Source of the DNA: Liolophura sinensis
Lineage: Eukaryota; Mollusca; Polyplacophora; Chitonida; Chitonidae
DNA: 43,343 nt
Reading direction: 5' to 3'
Assembly: GCF_032854445.1 (NCBI RefSeq)
Contig: NW_027018312.1
Coordinates: 1 to 43,343, forward strand
Part shown: one piece after another, positions 23,390 through 37,306 of the stretch
How the letters are laid out: every line of letters starts with the position of its first letter
Position numbering within the stretch: position 1 is the first letter of the stretch
Notes under the pieces: model-generated
Databases searched by the model: none
Seen by the model: only the letters and a program-made list of their open reading frames with translations
What the model was told of the DNA's origin: nothing
Position numbers and translations under genes: made by a program

Positions 23390-24270
23390 GATTTCAATTA
23401 GCAAAAAGACCAGGCAAAAATCCAAAAGTGGAAAAACTGTTCCAATGCTGCTGGTAAGAGGCTAATCCGACGTATTTTGTGACGAGAAATCGAATGGTGC
23501 AAACCGCGTTGCTATCCGACCAATACTTTTGGCTGTAGCCACAAATGAATAATCAATGATGTCAAGATCACGTGCCCAGCAACGGCTCTTACTCCATGGA
23601 AACCAAGGAAATTTGCAATTTTTCAACAGCTGGAGATGCCTGGCCCAATTGCGCATCCTTTGGCACCTTATTGATGTGGGTCAGTGTTCAATTGTACTTT
23701 TTACAGCGGATTGTATCAAGTACCTTGTGTTTTTTTTATATACAAATGGTGTGGTTTTTCTACATGTAGATAAAGACATTGAGTTTGTCTTCGACTTAGA
23801 AGTAAGACATTTGCTGGGTGAGTTAAATGGGCTTGGCCCAAAGATTTGACGTCGTCTGGGCTACCGAAGGGCACATAACTTATAATGAAAAGTTGAATAT
23901 AGTAATGACCAGTCGCGATTGTACATAGTTAATGTAGCCGATTTCAATTCGCAAAAAGACCAGGCAAAAATCCAAAAGTAGAAAAACTGTTCCAATGCTG
24001 CTGGTAAGAGGCTAATCCGACGTATTTTGTGACGAGAAATCGAATGGTGCAAACCGCGTTGCTCTCCGACCAAAACTTTTGGCTGTAGCCACAAATGAAT
24101 AATCAATGATGTCAAGATCACGTGCCCAGCAACGGCTCTTACTCCATGGAAACCAAGGAAATTTGCAATTTTTCAACAGCTGGAGATGCCTGGCCCAATT
24201 TGCGCATCTTTTGGCACCTTATTGATGTGGGTCAGTGTTCAATTGTACTTTTTACAGCGGATTGTATCAA
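23390..24270. repeat. 8-unit echo, copy 2 (U42 tail to U44)
   Basis: This is the partner of 18990-19870, recognised by CCAAAACTTTT at about 24069 and CAATTTGCGCATCTTTT at about 24196. Immediately to the right the unit changes to a different ancestry (GTTTAATATAG and AATAATAAATG), which matches 7.9 kb instead. A mosaic join therefore lies near 24.3-24.4 kb. Confidence 0.7.
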
Positions 24271-24399
24271 GTACCTTGTGTTTTTTTTTATATACAAATG
24301 GTGTGGTTTTTCTACATGTAGATAAAGACATTGAGTTTGTCTTCGACTTAGAAGTAAGACATTTGCTGGGTGAATTAAATGGGCTTGGCCCAAAGATTT

Positions 24400-25060
24400 G
24401 ACGTCGTCTGGGCTACCGAAGGGCACATAACTTATAATGAAAAGTTTAATATAGTAATGACCAGTCGCGATTGTACATAGTTAATGTAGCCGATTTCAAT
24501 TCGCAAAAAGACCAGGCAAAAATCCAAAAGTAGAAAAACTGTTCCAATGCTGCTGGTAAGAGGCTAATCCGACCTATTTTGTGACGAGAAATCGAATGGT
24601 GCAAACCGCGTTGCTCTCCGACCAATACTTTTGGCTGTAGCCACAAATGAATAATAAATGATGTCAAGATCACGTGCCCAGCAACGGCTCTTACTCCATG
24701 GAAACCAAGGAAATTTGCAATTTTTCAACAGCTGGAGATGCCTGGCCCAATTGCGCATCTTTTGGCACCTTATTGATGTGGGTCAGTGTTCAATTGTACT
24801 TTTTACAGCGGATTGTATCAAGTACCTTTTGTTTTTTTATATACAAATGGTGTGGTTTTTCTACATGTAGATAAAGACATTGAGTTTGTCTTCGACTTAG
24901 AAGTAAGACATTTGTTGGGTGAGTTAAATGGGCTTGGCCCAAGATTTGACGTCGTCTGGGCTACCGAAGGGCACATAACTTATAATGAAAAGTTGAATAT
25001 AGTAATGACCAGTCGCGATTGTACATAGTTAATGTAGCCGATTTCAATTCGCAAAAAGAC
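24400..25060. repeat. 30-unit echo, copy 2 (U44 tail to U45)
   Basis: This is the partner of 7900-8560 with the same linked markers. It differs in CTTTTG for CTTGTG just before the T7 tract and in CTGCTGG for CTGTTGG at the right end. Those differences limit the matching tract to about one unit and suggest a conversion-sized exchange or an old duplication that has been partly overwritten. Confidence 0.62.
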
Positions 25061-28000
25061 CAGGCAAAAATCCAAAAGTAGAAAAACTGTTCCAATGCTG
25101 CTGGTAAGAGGCTAATCCGACCTATTTTGTGACGAGAAATCGAATGGTGCAAACCGCGTTGCTCTCCGACCAATACTTTTGGCTGTAGCCACAAATGAAT
25201 AATCAATGATGTCAAGATCACGTGCCCAGCAACGGCTCTTACTCCATGGAAACCAAGGAAATTTGCAATTTTTCAACAGCTGGAGATGCCTGGCCCAATT
25301 GCGCATCCTTTGGCACCTTATTGATGTGGGTCAGTGTTCAATTGTACTTTTTACAGCGGATTGTATCAAGTACCTTTTGTTTTTTTTATATACAAATGGT
25401 GTGGTTTTTCTACATGTAGATAAAGACATTGAGTTTGTCTTCGACTTAGAAGTAAGACATTTGTTGGGTGAGTTAAATGGGCTTGGCCCAAAGATTTGAC
25501 GTCGTCTGGGCTACCGAAGGGCACATAACTTATAATGAAAAGTTGAATATAGTAATGACCAGTCGCGATTGTACATAGTTAATGTAGCCGATTTCAATTC
25601 GCAAAAAGACCAGGCAAAAATCCAAAAGTAGAAAAACTGTTCCAATGCTGCTGGTAAGAGGCTAATCCGACGTATTTTGTGACGAGAAATCGAATGGTGC
25701 AAACCGCGTTGCTCTCCAACCAACACTTTTGGCTGTAGCCACAAATGAATAATCAATGATGTCAAGATCACGTGCCCAGCAACGGCTCTTACTCCATGGA
25801 AACCAAGGAAATTTGCAATTTTTCAACAGCTGGAGATGCCTGGCCCAATTGCGCATCCTTTGGCACCTTATTGATGTGGGTCAGTGTTCAATTGTACTTT
25901 TTACAGCGGATTGTATCAAGTACCTTGTGTTTTTTTTATATACAAATGGTGTGGTTTTTCTACATGTAGATAAAGACATTGAGTTTGTCTTCGACTTAGA
26001 AGTAAGACATTTGCTGGGTGAGTTAAATGGGCTTGGCCCAAAGATTTGACGTCGTCTGGGCTACCGAAGGGCACATAACTTATAATGAAAAGTTGAATAT
26101 AGTAATGACCAGTCGCGATTGTACATAGTTAATGTAGCCGATTTCAATTCGCAAAAAGACCAGGCAAAAACCCAAAAGTGGAAAAACTGTTCCAATGCTG
26201 CTGGTAAGAGGCTAATCCGACGTATTTTGTGACGAGAAATCGAATGGTGCAAACCGCGTTGCTATCCGACCAATACTTTTGGCTGTAGCCACAAATGAAT
26301 AATCAATGATGTCAAGATCACGTGCCCAGCAACGGCTCTTACTCCATGGAAACCAAGGAAATTTGCAATTTTTCAACAGCTGGAGATGCCTGGCCCAATT
26401 GCGCATCCTTTGGCACCTTATTGATGTGGGTCAGTGTTCAATTGTACTTTTTACAGCGGATTGTATCAAGTACCTTGTGTTTTTTTTATATACAAATGGT
26501 GTGGTTTTTCTACATGTAGATAAAGACATTGAGTTTGTCTTCGACTTAGAAGTAAGACATTTGTTGGGTGAGTTAAATGGGCTTGGCCCAAAGATTTGAC
26601 GTCGTCTGGGCTACCGAAGGGCACATAACTTATAATGAAAAGTTGAATATAGTAATGACCAGTCGCGATTGTACATAGTTAATGTAGCCGATTTCAATTC
26701 GCAAAAAGACCAGGCAAAAATCCAAAAGTAGAAAAACTGTTCCAATGCTGCTGGTAAGAGGCTAATCCGACGTATTTTGTGACGAAAAATCGAATGGTGC
26801 AAACCGCGTTGCTCTCCGACCAATACTTTTGGCTGTAGCCACAAATGAATAATCAATGATGTCAAGATCACGTGCCCAGCAACGGCTCTTACTCCATGGA
26901 AACCAAAGAAATTTGCAATTTTTCAACAGCTGGAGATGCCTGGCCCAATTGCGCATCCTTTGGGACCTTATTGATGTGGGTCAGTGTTCAATTGTACTTT
27001 TTACAGCGGATTGTATCAAGTACCTTGTGTTTTTTTTATATACAAATGGTGTGGTTTTTCTACATGTAGATAAAGACATTGAGTTTGTCTTCGACTTAGA
27101 AGTAAGACATTTGCTGGGTGAGTTAAATGGGCTTGGCCCAAAGATTTGACGTCGTCTGGGCTACCGAAGGGCACATAACTTATAATGAAATGTTGAATAT
27201 AGTAATGACCAGTCGCGATTGTACATAGTTAATGTAGCCGATTTCAATTAGCAAAATGACCAGGCAAAAATCCAAAAGTGGAAAAACTGTTCCAATGCTG
27301 CTGGTAAGAGGCTAATCCGACGTATTTTGTGACGAGAAATCGAATGGTGCAAACCGCGTTGCTCTCCGACCAATACTTTTGGCTGTAGCCACAAATGAAT
27401 AATCAATGATGTCAAGATCACGTGCCCAGCAACGGCTCTTACTCCATGGAAACCAAGGAAATTTGCAATTTTTCAACAGCTGGAGATGCCTGTTCCAATT
27501 GCGCATCCTTTGGCACCTTATTGATGTGGGTCAGTGTTCAATTGTACTTTTTACAGCGGATTGTATCAAGTACCTTTTGTTTTTTTTATATACTAATGGT
27601 GTGGTTTTTCTACATGTAGATAAAGACATTGAGTTTGTCTTCGACTTAGAAGTAAGACATTTGTTGGGTGAGTTAAATGGGCTTGGCCCAAAGATTTGAC
27701 GTCGTCTGGGCTACCGAAGGGCACATAACTTATAATGAAAAGTTGAATATAGTAATGACCAGTCGCGATTGTACATAGTTAATGCAGCCGATTTCAATTC
27801 GCAAAAAGACCAGGCAAAAATCCAAAAGTGGAAAAACTGTTCCAATGCTGCTGGTAAGAGGCTAATCCGACGTATTTTGTGACGAGAAATCGAATGGTGC
27901 AAACCGCGTTGCTATCCGACCAATACTTTTGGCTGTAGCCACAAATGAATAATCAATGATGTCAAGATCACGTGCCCAGCAACGGCTCTTACTCCATGGA

Positions 28001-29599
28001 AACCAAGGAAATTTGCAATTTTTCAACAGCTGGAGATGCCTGGCCCAATTGCGCATCCTTTGGCACCTTATTGATGTGGGTCAGTGTTCAATTGTACATT
28101 TTACAGCGGATTGTATCAAGTACCTTGTGTTTTTTTTATATACAAATGGTGTGGTTTTTCTACATGTAGATAAAGACATTGAGTTTGTCTTCGACTTAGA
28201 AGTAAGACATTTGCTGGGTGAGTTAAATGGGCTTGGCCCAAAGATTTGACGTCGTCTGGGCTACCGAAGGGCACATAACTTATAATGAAAAGTTAAATAT
28301 AGTAATGACCAGTCGCGATTGTACATAGTTAATGTAGCCGATTTCAATTAGCAAAATGACCAGGCAAAAATCCAAAAGTAGAAAAACTGTTCCAATGCTG
28401 CTGGTAAGAGGCTAATCCGACGTATTTTGTGACGAGAAATCGAATGGTGCAAACCGCGTTGCTCTCCGACCAATACTTTTGGCTGTAGCCACAAATGAAT
28501 AATCAATGATGTCAAGATCACGTGCCCAGCAACGGCTCTTACTCCATGGAAACCAAGGAAATTTGCAATTTTTCAACAGCTGGAGATGCCTGGCCCAATT
28601 GCGCATCCTTTGGCACCTTATTGATGTGGGTCAGTATTCAATTGTACTTTTTACAGCGGATTGTATCAAGTACCTTGTGTTTTTTTTATATACAAATGGT
28701 GTGGTTTTTCTACATGTAGATAAAGACATTGAGTTTGTCTTCGACTTAGAAGTAAGACATTTGCTGGGTGAGTTAAATGGGCTTGGCCCAAAGATTTGAC
28801 GTCGTCTGGGCTACCGAAGGGCACATAACTTATAATGAAAAGTTGAATATAGTAATGACCAGTCGCGATTGTACATAGTTAATGCAGCCGATTTCATATC
28901 GCAAAAAGACCAGGCAAAAATCCAAAAGTAGAAAAACTGTTCCAATGCTGCTGGTAAGAGGCTAATCCGACCTATTTTGTGACGAGAAATCGAATGGTGC
29001 AAACCGCGTTGCTCTCCGACCAATACTTTTGGCTGTAGCCACAAATGAATAATCAATGATGTCAAGATCACGTGCCCAGCAACGGCTCTTACTCCATGGA
29101 AACCAAGGAAATTTGCAATTTTTCAACAGCTGGAGATGCCTGGCCCAATTGCGCATCCTTTGGCACCTTATTGATGTGGGTCAGTGTTCAATTGTACTTT
29201 TTACAGCGGATTGTATCAAGTACCTTGTGTTTTTTTTATATACAAATGGTGTGGTTTTTCTACATGTAGATAAAGACATTGAGTTTGTCTTCGACTTAGA
29301 AGTAAGACATTTGCTGGGTGAGTTAAATGGGCTTGGCCCAAAGATTTGACGTCGTCTGGGCTACCGAAGGGCACATAACTTATAATGAAAAGTTGAATAT
29401 AGTAATGACCAGTCGCGATTGTACATAGTTAATGCAGCCGATTTCAATTAGCAAAAAGACCAGGCAAAAATCCAAAAGTGGAAAAACTGTTCCAATGCTG
29501 CTGGTAAGAGGCTAATCCGACGTATTTTGTGACGAGAAATCGAATGGTGCAAACCGCGTTGCTCTCCGACCAATACTTTTGGCTGTAGCCACAAATGAA

Positions 29600-31620
29600 T
29601 AATCAATGATGTCAAGATCACGTGCCCAGCAACGGCTCTTACTCCATGGAAACCAAGGAAATTTTCAATTTTTCAACAGCTGGAGATGCCTGGCCCAATT
29701 GCGCATCCTTTGGCACCTTATTCATGTGGGTCAGTATTCAATTGTACTTTTTACAGCGGATTGTATCAAGTACTTTGTGTTTTTTTTATATACAAATGGT
29801 GTGGTTTTTCTACATGTAGATAAAGACATTGAGTTTGTCTTCGACTTAGAAGTAAGACATTTGCTGGGTGAGTTAAATGGGCTTGGCCCAAAGATTTGAC
29901 GTCGTCTGGGCTACCGAAGGGCACATAACTTATAATGAAAAGTTGAATATAGTAATGACCAGTTGCGATTGTACATAGTTAATGCAGCCGATTTCATATC
30001 GCAAAAAGACCAGGCAAAAATCCAAAAGTAGAAAAACTGTTCCAATGCTGCTGGTAAGAGGCTAATCCGACGTATTTTGTGACGAGAAATCGAATGGTGC
30101 AAACCGCGTTGCTCTCCGACCAATACTTTTGGCTGTAGCCACAAATGAATAATCAATGATGTCAAGATCACGTGCCCAGCAACGGCTCTTACTCCATGGA
30201 AACCAAGGAAATTTGCAATTTTTCAACAGCTGGAGATGCCTGGCCCAATTGCGCATCCTTTGGCACCTTATTGATGTGGGTCAGTGTTCAATTGTACTTT
30301 TTACAGCGGGTTGTATCAAGTACCTTGTGTTTTTTTTATATACAAATGGTGTGGTTTTTCTACATGTAGATAAAGACATTGAGATTGTCTTCGACTTAGA
30401 TGTAAGACATTTGCTGGGTGAGTTAAATGGGCTTGGCCCAAAGATTTGACGTCGTCTGGGCTACCGAAGGGCACATAACTTATAATGAAATGTTGAATAT
30501 AGTAATGACCAGTCGCGATTGTACATAGTTAATGTAGCCAATTTCAATTAGCAAAATGACCAGGCAAAAATCCAAAAGTGGAAAAACTGTTCCAATGCTG
30601 CTGGTAAGAGGCTAATCCGACGTATTTTGTGACGAGAAATGGAATGATGCAGACCGCGTTGCTCTCCGACCAATACTTTTGGCTGTAGCCACAAATGAAT
30701 AATCTATGATGTCAAGATCACGTGCCCAGCAACGGCTCTTACTCCATGGAAACCAAGGAAATTTGCAATTTTTCAACAGCTGGAGATGCCTGGCCCAATT
30801 GCGCATCCTTTGGCACCTTATTGATGTGGGTCAGTGTTCAATTGTACTTTTCACAGCGGATTGTATCAAGTACCTTTTGTTTTTTTTATATACAAATGGT
30901 GTGGTTTTTCTACATGTAGATAAAGACATTGAGTTTGTCTTCGACTTAGAAGTAAGACATTTGTTGGGTGAGTTAAATGGGCTTGGCCCAAAGATTTGAC
31001 GTCGTCTGGGCTACCGAAGGGCACATAACTTATAATGAAAAGTTGAATATAGTAATGACCAGTCGCGATTGTACATAGTTAATGCAGCCGATTTCAATTC
31101 GCAAAAAGACCAGGCAAAAATCCAAAAGTCGAAAAACTGTTCCAATGCTGCTGGTAAGAGGCTAATCCGACGTATTTTGTGACGAGAAATTGAATGGTGC
31201 AAACCGCGTTGCTATCCGACCAATACTTTTGGCTGTAGCCACAAATGAATAATCAATGATGTCAAGATCACGTGCCCAGCAACGGCTCTTACTCCATGGA
31301 AACCAAGGAAATTTGCAATTTTTCAACAGCTGGAGATGCCTGGCCCAATTGCGCATCCTTTGGCACCTTATTGATGTGGGTCAGTGTTCAATTGTACTTT
31401 TTACAGCGGATTGTATCAAGTACCTTGTGTTTTTTTTATATACAAATGGTGTGGTTTTTCTACATGTAGATAAAGACATTGAGTTTGTCTTCGCCTTAGA
31501 AGTAAGACATTTGCTGGGTGAGTTAAATGGGCTTGGCCCAAAGATTTGACGTCGTCTGGGCTACCGAAGGGCACATAACTTATAATGAAAAGTTGAATAT
31601 AGTAATGACCAGTCGCGATT
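29600..31620. repeat. 5-unit tandem duplication, copy 1 (U54-U57)
   Basis: This block matches 32350-34370 at an offset of 2750 bp. Shared rare markers: TTCATGTGG with AGTATTC (about 29722 and 32472), TACTTTGTG (about 29771 and 32521), CAGTTGCG (about 29961 and 32711), TTTCATATCGC (about 29992 and 32742), GCGGGTTG (about 30306 and 33056), GAGATTG (about 30381 and 33131), TAGCCAATTT, the GGAATGATGCAGACC cluster (about 30640 and 33390), AATCTATG, TTTTCACAGCGG (about 30848 and 33598), GTCGAAAAAC (about 31129 and 33879), AAATTGAATGG and CGCCTTAG (about 31492 and 34242). I count about seven differences over 2 kb. Confidence 0.86.
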
Positions 31621-32349
31621 GTACATAGTTAATGTAGCCGATTTCAATTCGCAAAAAGACCAGGCAAAAATCCAAAAGTGGAAAAACTGTTCCAATGCTG
31701 CTGGTAAGAGGCTAATCCGACGTATTTTGTGACGAGAAATCGAATGGTGCAAACCGCGTTGCTCTCCGACCAATACTTTTGGCTGTAGCCACAAATGAAT
31801 AATCAATGATGTCAAGATCACGTGCCCAGCAACGGCTCTTACTCCATGGAAACCAAGGAAATTTGCAATTTTTCAACAGCTGGAGATGCCTGGCCCAATT
31901 GCGCATCCTTTGGCACCTTATTGATGTGGGTCAGTATTCAATTGTACTTTTTACAGCGGATTGTATCAAGTACCTTGTGTTTTTTTTATATACAAATGGT
32001 GTGGTTTTTCTACATGTAGATAAAGACATTGAGTTTGTCTTCGACTTAGAAGTAAGACATTTGCTGGGTGAGTTAAATGGGCTTGGCCCAAAGATTTGAC
32101 GTCGTCTGGGCTACCGAAGGGCACATAACTTATAATGAAAAGTTGAATATAGTAATGACCAGTCGCGATTGTACATAGTTAATGCAGCCGATTTCAATTC
32201 GCAAAAAGACCAGGCAAAAATCCAAAAGTAGAAAAACTGTTCCAATGCTGCTGGTAAGAGGCTAATCCGACGTATTTTGTGACGAGAAATCGAATGGTGC
32301 AAACCGCGTTGCTCTCCGACCAATACTTTTGGCTGTAGCCACAAATGAA

Positions 32350-34370
32350 TAATCAATGATGTCAAGATCACGTGCCCAGCAACGGCTCTTACTCCATGGA
32401 AACCAAGGAAATTTGCAATTTTTCAACAGCTGGAGATGCCTGGCCCAATTGCGCATCCTTTGGCACCTTATTCATGTGGGTCAGTATTCAATTGTACTTT
32501 TTACAGCGGATTGTATCAAGTACTTTGTGTTTTTTTTATATACAAATGGTGTGGTTTTTCTACATGTAGATAAAGACATTGAGTTTGTCTTCGACTTAGA
32601 AGTAAGACATTTGCTGGGTGAGTTAAATGGGCTTGGCCCAAAGATTTGACGTCGTCTGGGCTACCGAAGGGCACATAACTTATAATGAAAAGTTGAATAT
32701 AGTAATGACCAGTTGCGATTGTACATAGTTAATGCAGCCGATTTCATATCGCAAAAAGACCAGGCAAAAATCCAAAAGTAGAAAAACTGTTCCAATGCTG
32801 CTGGTAAGAGGCTAATCCGACGTATTTTGTGACGAGAAATCGAATGGTGCAAACCGCGTTGCTCTCCGACCAATACTTTTGGCTGTAGCCACAAATGAAT
32901 AATCAATGATGTCAAGATCACGTGCCCAGCAACGGCTCTTACTCCATGGAAACCAAGGAAATTTGCAATTTTTCAACAGCTGGAGATGCCTGGCCCAATT
33001 GCGCATCCTTTGGCACCTTATTGATGTGGGTCAGTATTCAATTGTACTTTTTACAGCGGGTTGTATCAAGTACCTTGTGTTTTTTTTATATACAAATGGT
33101 GTGGTTTTTCTACATGTAGATAAAGACATTGAGATTGTCTTCGACTTAGAAGTAAGACATTTGCTGGGTGAGTTAAATGGGCTTGGCCCAAAGATTTGAC
33201 GTCGTCTGGGCTACCGAAGGGCACATAACTTATAATGAAATGTTGAATATAGTAATGACCAGTCGCGATTGTACATAGTTAATGTAGCCAATTTCAATTA
33301 GCAAAATGACCAGGCAAAAATCCAAAAGTGGAAAAACTGTTCCAATGCTGCTGGTAACAGGCTAATCCGACGTATTTTGTGACGAGAAATGGAATGATGC
33401 AGACCGCGTTGCTCTCCGACCAATACTTTTGGCTGTAGCCACAAATGAATAATCTATGATGTCAAGATCACGTGCCCAGCAACGGCTCTTACTCCATGGA
33501 AACCAAGGAAATTTGCAATTTTTCAACAGCTGGAGATGCCTGGCCCAATTGCGCATCCTTTGGCACCTTATTGATGTGGGTCAGTGTTCAATTGTACTTT
33601 TCACAGCGGATTGTATCAAGTACCTTTTGTTTTTTTTATATACAAATGGTGTGGTTTTTCTACATGTAGATAAAGACATTGAGTTTGTCTTCGACTTAGA
33701 AGTAAGACATTTGTTGGGTGAGTTAAATGGGCTTGGCCCAAAGATTTGACGTCGTCTGGGCTACCGAAGGGCACATAACTTATAATGAAAAGTTGAATAT
33801 AGTAATGACCAGTCGCGATTGTACATAGTTAATGCAGCCGATTTCAATTCGCAAAAAGACCAGGCAAAAATCCAAAAGTCGAAAAACTGTTCCAATGCTG
33901 CTGATAAGAGGCTAATCCGACGTATTTTGTGACGAGAAATTGAATGGTGCAAACCGCGTTGCTATCCGACCAATACTTTTGGCTGTAGCCACAAATGAAT
34001 AATCAATGATGTCAAGATCACGTGCCCAGCAACGGCTCTTACTCCATGGAAACCAAGGAAATTTGCAATTTTTCAACAGCTGGAGATGCCTGGCCCAATT
34101 GCGCATCCTTTGGCACCTTATTGATGTGGGTCAGTGTTCAATTGTACTTTTTACAGCGGATTGTATCAAGTACTTTGTGTTTTTTTTATATACAAATGGT
34201 GTGGTTTTTCTACATGTAGATAAAGACATTGAGTTTGTCTTCGCCTTAGAAGTAAGACATTTGCTGGGTGAGTTAAATGGGCTTGGCCCAAAGATTTGAC
34301 GTCGTCTGGGCTACCGAAGGGCACATAACTTATAATGAAAAGTTGAATATAGTAATGACCAGTCGCGATT
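32350..34370. repeat. 5-unit tandem duplication, copy 2 (U59-U62)
   Basis: This is the partner of 29600-31620. Copy-specific changes include AGTATTC at about 33034 (AGTGTTC in copy 1), GTAACAGG at about 33353, CTGATAAGAGG at about 33901 and TACTTTG at about 34171 (TACCTTG in copy 1). The match stops where copy 2 acquires TACATTTTTAATG at about 34374, while copy 1 keeps TACATAGTTAATG. Confidence 0.86.
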
Positions 34371-36700
34371 GTACATTTTTAATGTAGCCGATTTCAATTC
34401 GCAAAAAGACCAGGCAAAAATCCAAAAGTGGAAAAACTGTTCCAATGCTGCTGGTAAGAGGCTAATCCGACGTATTTTGTGACGAGAAATCGAATGGTGC
34501 AAACCGCGTTGCTCTCCAACCAATACTTTTGGCTGTAGCCACAAATGAATAATCAATGATGTCAAGATCACGTGCCCAGCAACGGCTCTTACTCCATGGA
34601 AACCAAGGAAATTTGCAATTTTTCAACAGCTGGAGATGCCTGGCCCAATTGCGCATCCTTTGGCACCTTATTGATGTGGGTCAGTGTTCAATTGTACTTT
34701 TTACAGCGGATTGTATCAAGTATCTTGTGTTTTTTTTATATACAAATGGTGTGGTTTTTCTACATGTAGATAAAGACATTGAGTTTGTCTTCGACTTAGG
34801 AGTAAGACATTTGCTGGGTGAGTTAAATGGGCTTGGCCCAAAGATTTGACGTCGTCTGGGCTACCGAAGGGCACATAACTTATAATGAAATGTTGAATAT
34901 AGTAATGACCAGTCGCGATTGTACATAGTTAATGTAGCCGATTTCAATTAGCAAAAAGACCAGGCAAAAATCCAAAAGTGGAAAAACTGTTCCAATGCTG
35001 CTGGTAAGAGGCTAATCCGACGTATTTTGTGACGAGAAATCGAATGGTGCAAACCGCGTTGCTCTCCGACCAATACTTTTGGCTGTAGCCACAAATGAAT
35101 AATCAATGATGTCAAGATCACGTGCCCAGCAACGGCTCTTACTCCATGGAAACCAAGGAAATTTGCAATTTTTCAACAGCTGGAGATGCCTGGCCCAATT
35201 GCGCATCCTTTGGAACCTTATTCATGTGGGTCAGTGTTCAATTGTACTTTTTACAGCGGATTGTATCAAGTACGTTGTGTTTTTTTTATATACAAATGGT
35301 GTGGTTTTTCTACATGTAGATAAAGACATTGAGTTTGTCTTCGACTTAGAAGTAAGACATTTGTTGGGTGAGTTAAATGGGCTTGGCCCAAAGATTTGAC
35401 GTCGTCTGGGCTACCGAAGGGCACATAACTTATAATGAAAAGTTGAATAAAGTAATGACCAGTCGCGATTGTACATAGTTAATGCAGCCGATTTCAATTA
35501 GCAAAAAGACCAGGCAAAAATCCAAAAGTGGAAAAACTGTTCCAATGCTGCTGGTAAGAGGCTAATCCGACGTATTTTGTGACGAGAAATCGAATGGTGC
35601 AAACCGCGTTGCTCTCCGACCAATACTTATGGCTGTAGCCACAAATGAATAATCAATGATGTCAAGATCACGTGCCCAGCAACGGCTCTTACTCCATGGA
35701 AACCATAGAAATTTGCAATTTTTCAACAGCTGGAGATGCCTGGCCCAATTGCGCATCTTTTGGCACCTTATTGATGTGGGTCAGTGTTCAATTGTACTTT
35801 TTACAGCGGATTGTATCAAGTACCTTGTGTTTTTTTTATATACAAATGGTGTGGTTTTTCTACATGTAGATAAAGACATTGAGTTTGTCTTCGCCTTAGA
35901 AGTAAGACATTTGCTGGGTGAGTTAAATGGGCTTGGCCCAAAGATTTGACGTCGTCTGGGCTACCGAAGGGCACATAACTTATAATGAAAAGTTGAATAT
36001 AGTAATGACCAGTCGCGATTGTACATTTTTAATGTAGCCGATTTCAATTCGCAAAAAGACCAGGCAAAAATCCAAAAGTGGAAAAACTGTTCCAATGCTG
36101 CTGGTAAGAGGCTAATCCGACGTATTTTGTGACGAGAAATCGAATGGTGCAAACCGCGTTGCTCTCCGACCAATACTTTTGGCTGTAGCCACAAATGAAT
36201 AATCAATGATGTCAAGATCACGTGCCCAGCAACGGCTCTTACTCCATGGAAACCAAGGAAATTTGCAATTTTTCAACAGCTGGAGATGCCTGGCCCAATT
36301 GCGCATCCTTTGGCACCTTATTGATGTGGGTCAGTGTTCAATTGTACTTTTTACAGCGGATTGTATCAAGTACCTTGTGTTTTTTTTATATACAAATGGT
36401 GTGGTTTTTCTACATGTAGATAAAGACATTGAGTTTGTCTTCGACTTAGGAGTAAGACATTTGCTGGGTGAGTTAAATGGGCTTGGCCCAAAGATTTGAC
36501 GTCGTCTGGGCTACCGAAGGGCACATAACTTATAATAAAATGTTGAATATAGTAATGACCAGTCGCGATTGTACATAGTTAATGTAGCCGATTTCAATTA
36601 GCAAAAAGACCAGGCAAAAATCCAAAAGTGGAAAAACTGTTCCAATGCTGCTGGTAAGAGGCTAATCCGACGTATTTTGTGACGAGAAATCGAATGGTGC
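34230..36700. repeat. 3-unit repeat pair marked by CGCCTTAG, TTTTTAATG and CTTAGGAG
   Basis: CGCCTTAG then TACATTTTTAATG then CTTAGGAG occurs at about 34242, 34374 and 34796, and again 3 units later at about 35892, 36024 and 36446. The offset is 1650 bp. The intervening unit (35106) is distinctive: GGAACC, TTCATG, TACGTTG, GAATAAAG and TACTTATGG. The second copy also has an ATAG/TTTT unit (35656), and that association recurs at 41707 and 42256. Confidence 0.75.
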
Positions 36701-36755
36701 AAACCGCGTTGCTCTCCGACCAATACTTTTGGCTGTAGCCACAAATGAATAATCA

Positions 36756-37306
36756 ATGATGTCAAGATCACGTGCCCAGCAACGGCTCTTACTCCATGGA
36801 AACCAAGGAAATTTGCAATTTTTCAACAGCTGGAGATGCCTGGCCCAATTGCGCATCCTTTGGCACCTTATTGATGTGGGTCAGTGTTCAATTGTACTTT
36901 TTACAGCGGATTGTATCAAGTACCTTGTGTTTTTTTTTATATACAAATGGTGTGGTTTTTCTACATGTAGATAAAGACATTGAGTTTGTCTTCGACTTAG
37001 AAGTAAGACATTTGCTGGGTGAGTTAAATGGGCTTGGCCCAAAGATTTGACGTCGTCTGGGCTACCGAAGGGCACATAACTTATAATGAAAAATTGAATA
37101 TAGTAATGACCAGTCGCGATTGTACATAGCTAATGTACCAGATTTCAATAAGCAAAAAGACCAGGCAAAAATCCAGAAGTGGAAAAACTGTTCCAATGCT
37201 GCTGGTAAGAGGCTAATCCGACGTATTTTGTGACGAGAAATCGAATGGTGCAAACCGCGTTGCTCTCCGACCAATACTTTTGGCTGTAGCCACAAATGAA
37301 TAATCA
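36756..37306. repeat. Monomer U67 with a clustered-substitution patch
   Basis: Within about 37090-37175 this unit carries AAAATTG, TAGCTAATG, GTACCAG, CAATAAGC and CCAGAAGT, where nearly all other units have AAAGTTG, TAGTTAATG, GTAGCCG, CAATTCGC or CAATTAGC, and CCAAAAGT. The rest of the unit is ordinary. A dense patch in an otherwise standard unit suggests a short tract converted from a diverged copy outside the window, or a local burst of mutation. Confidence 0.7.
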
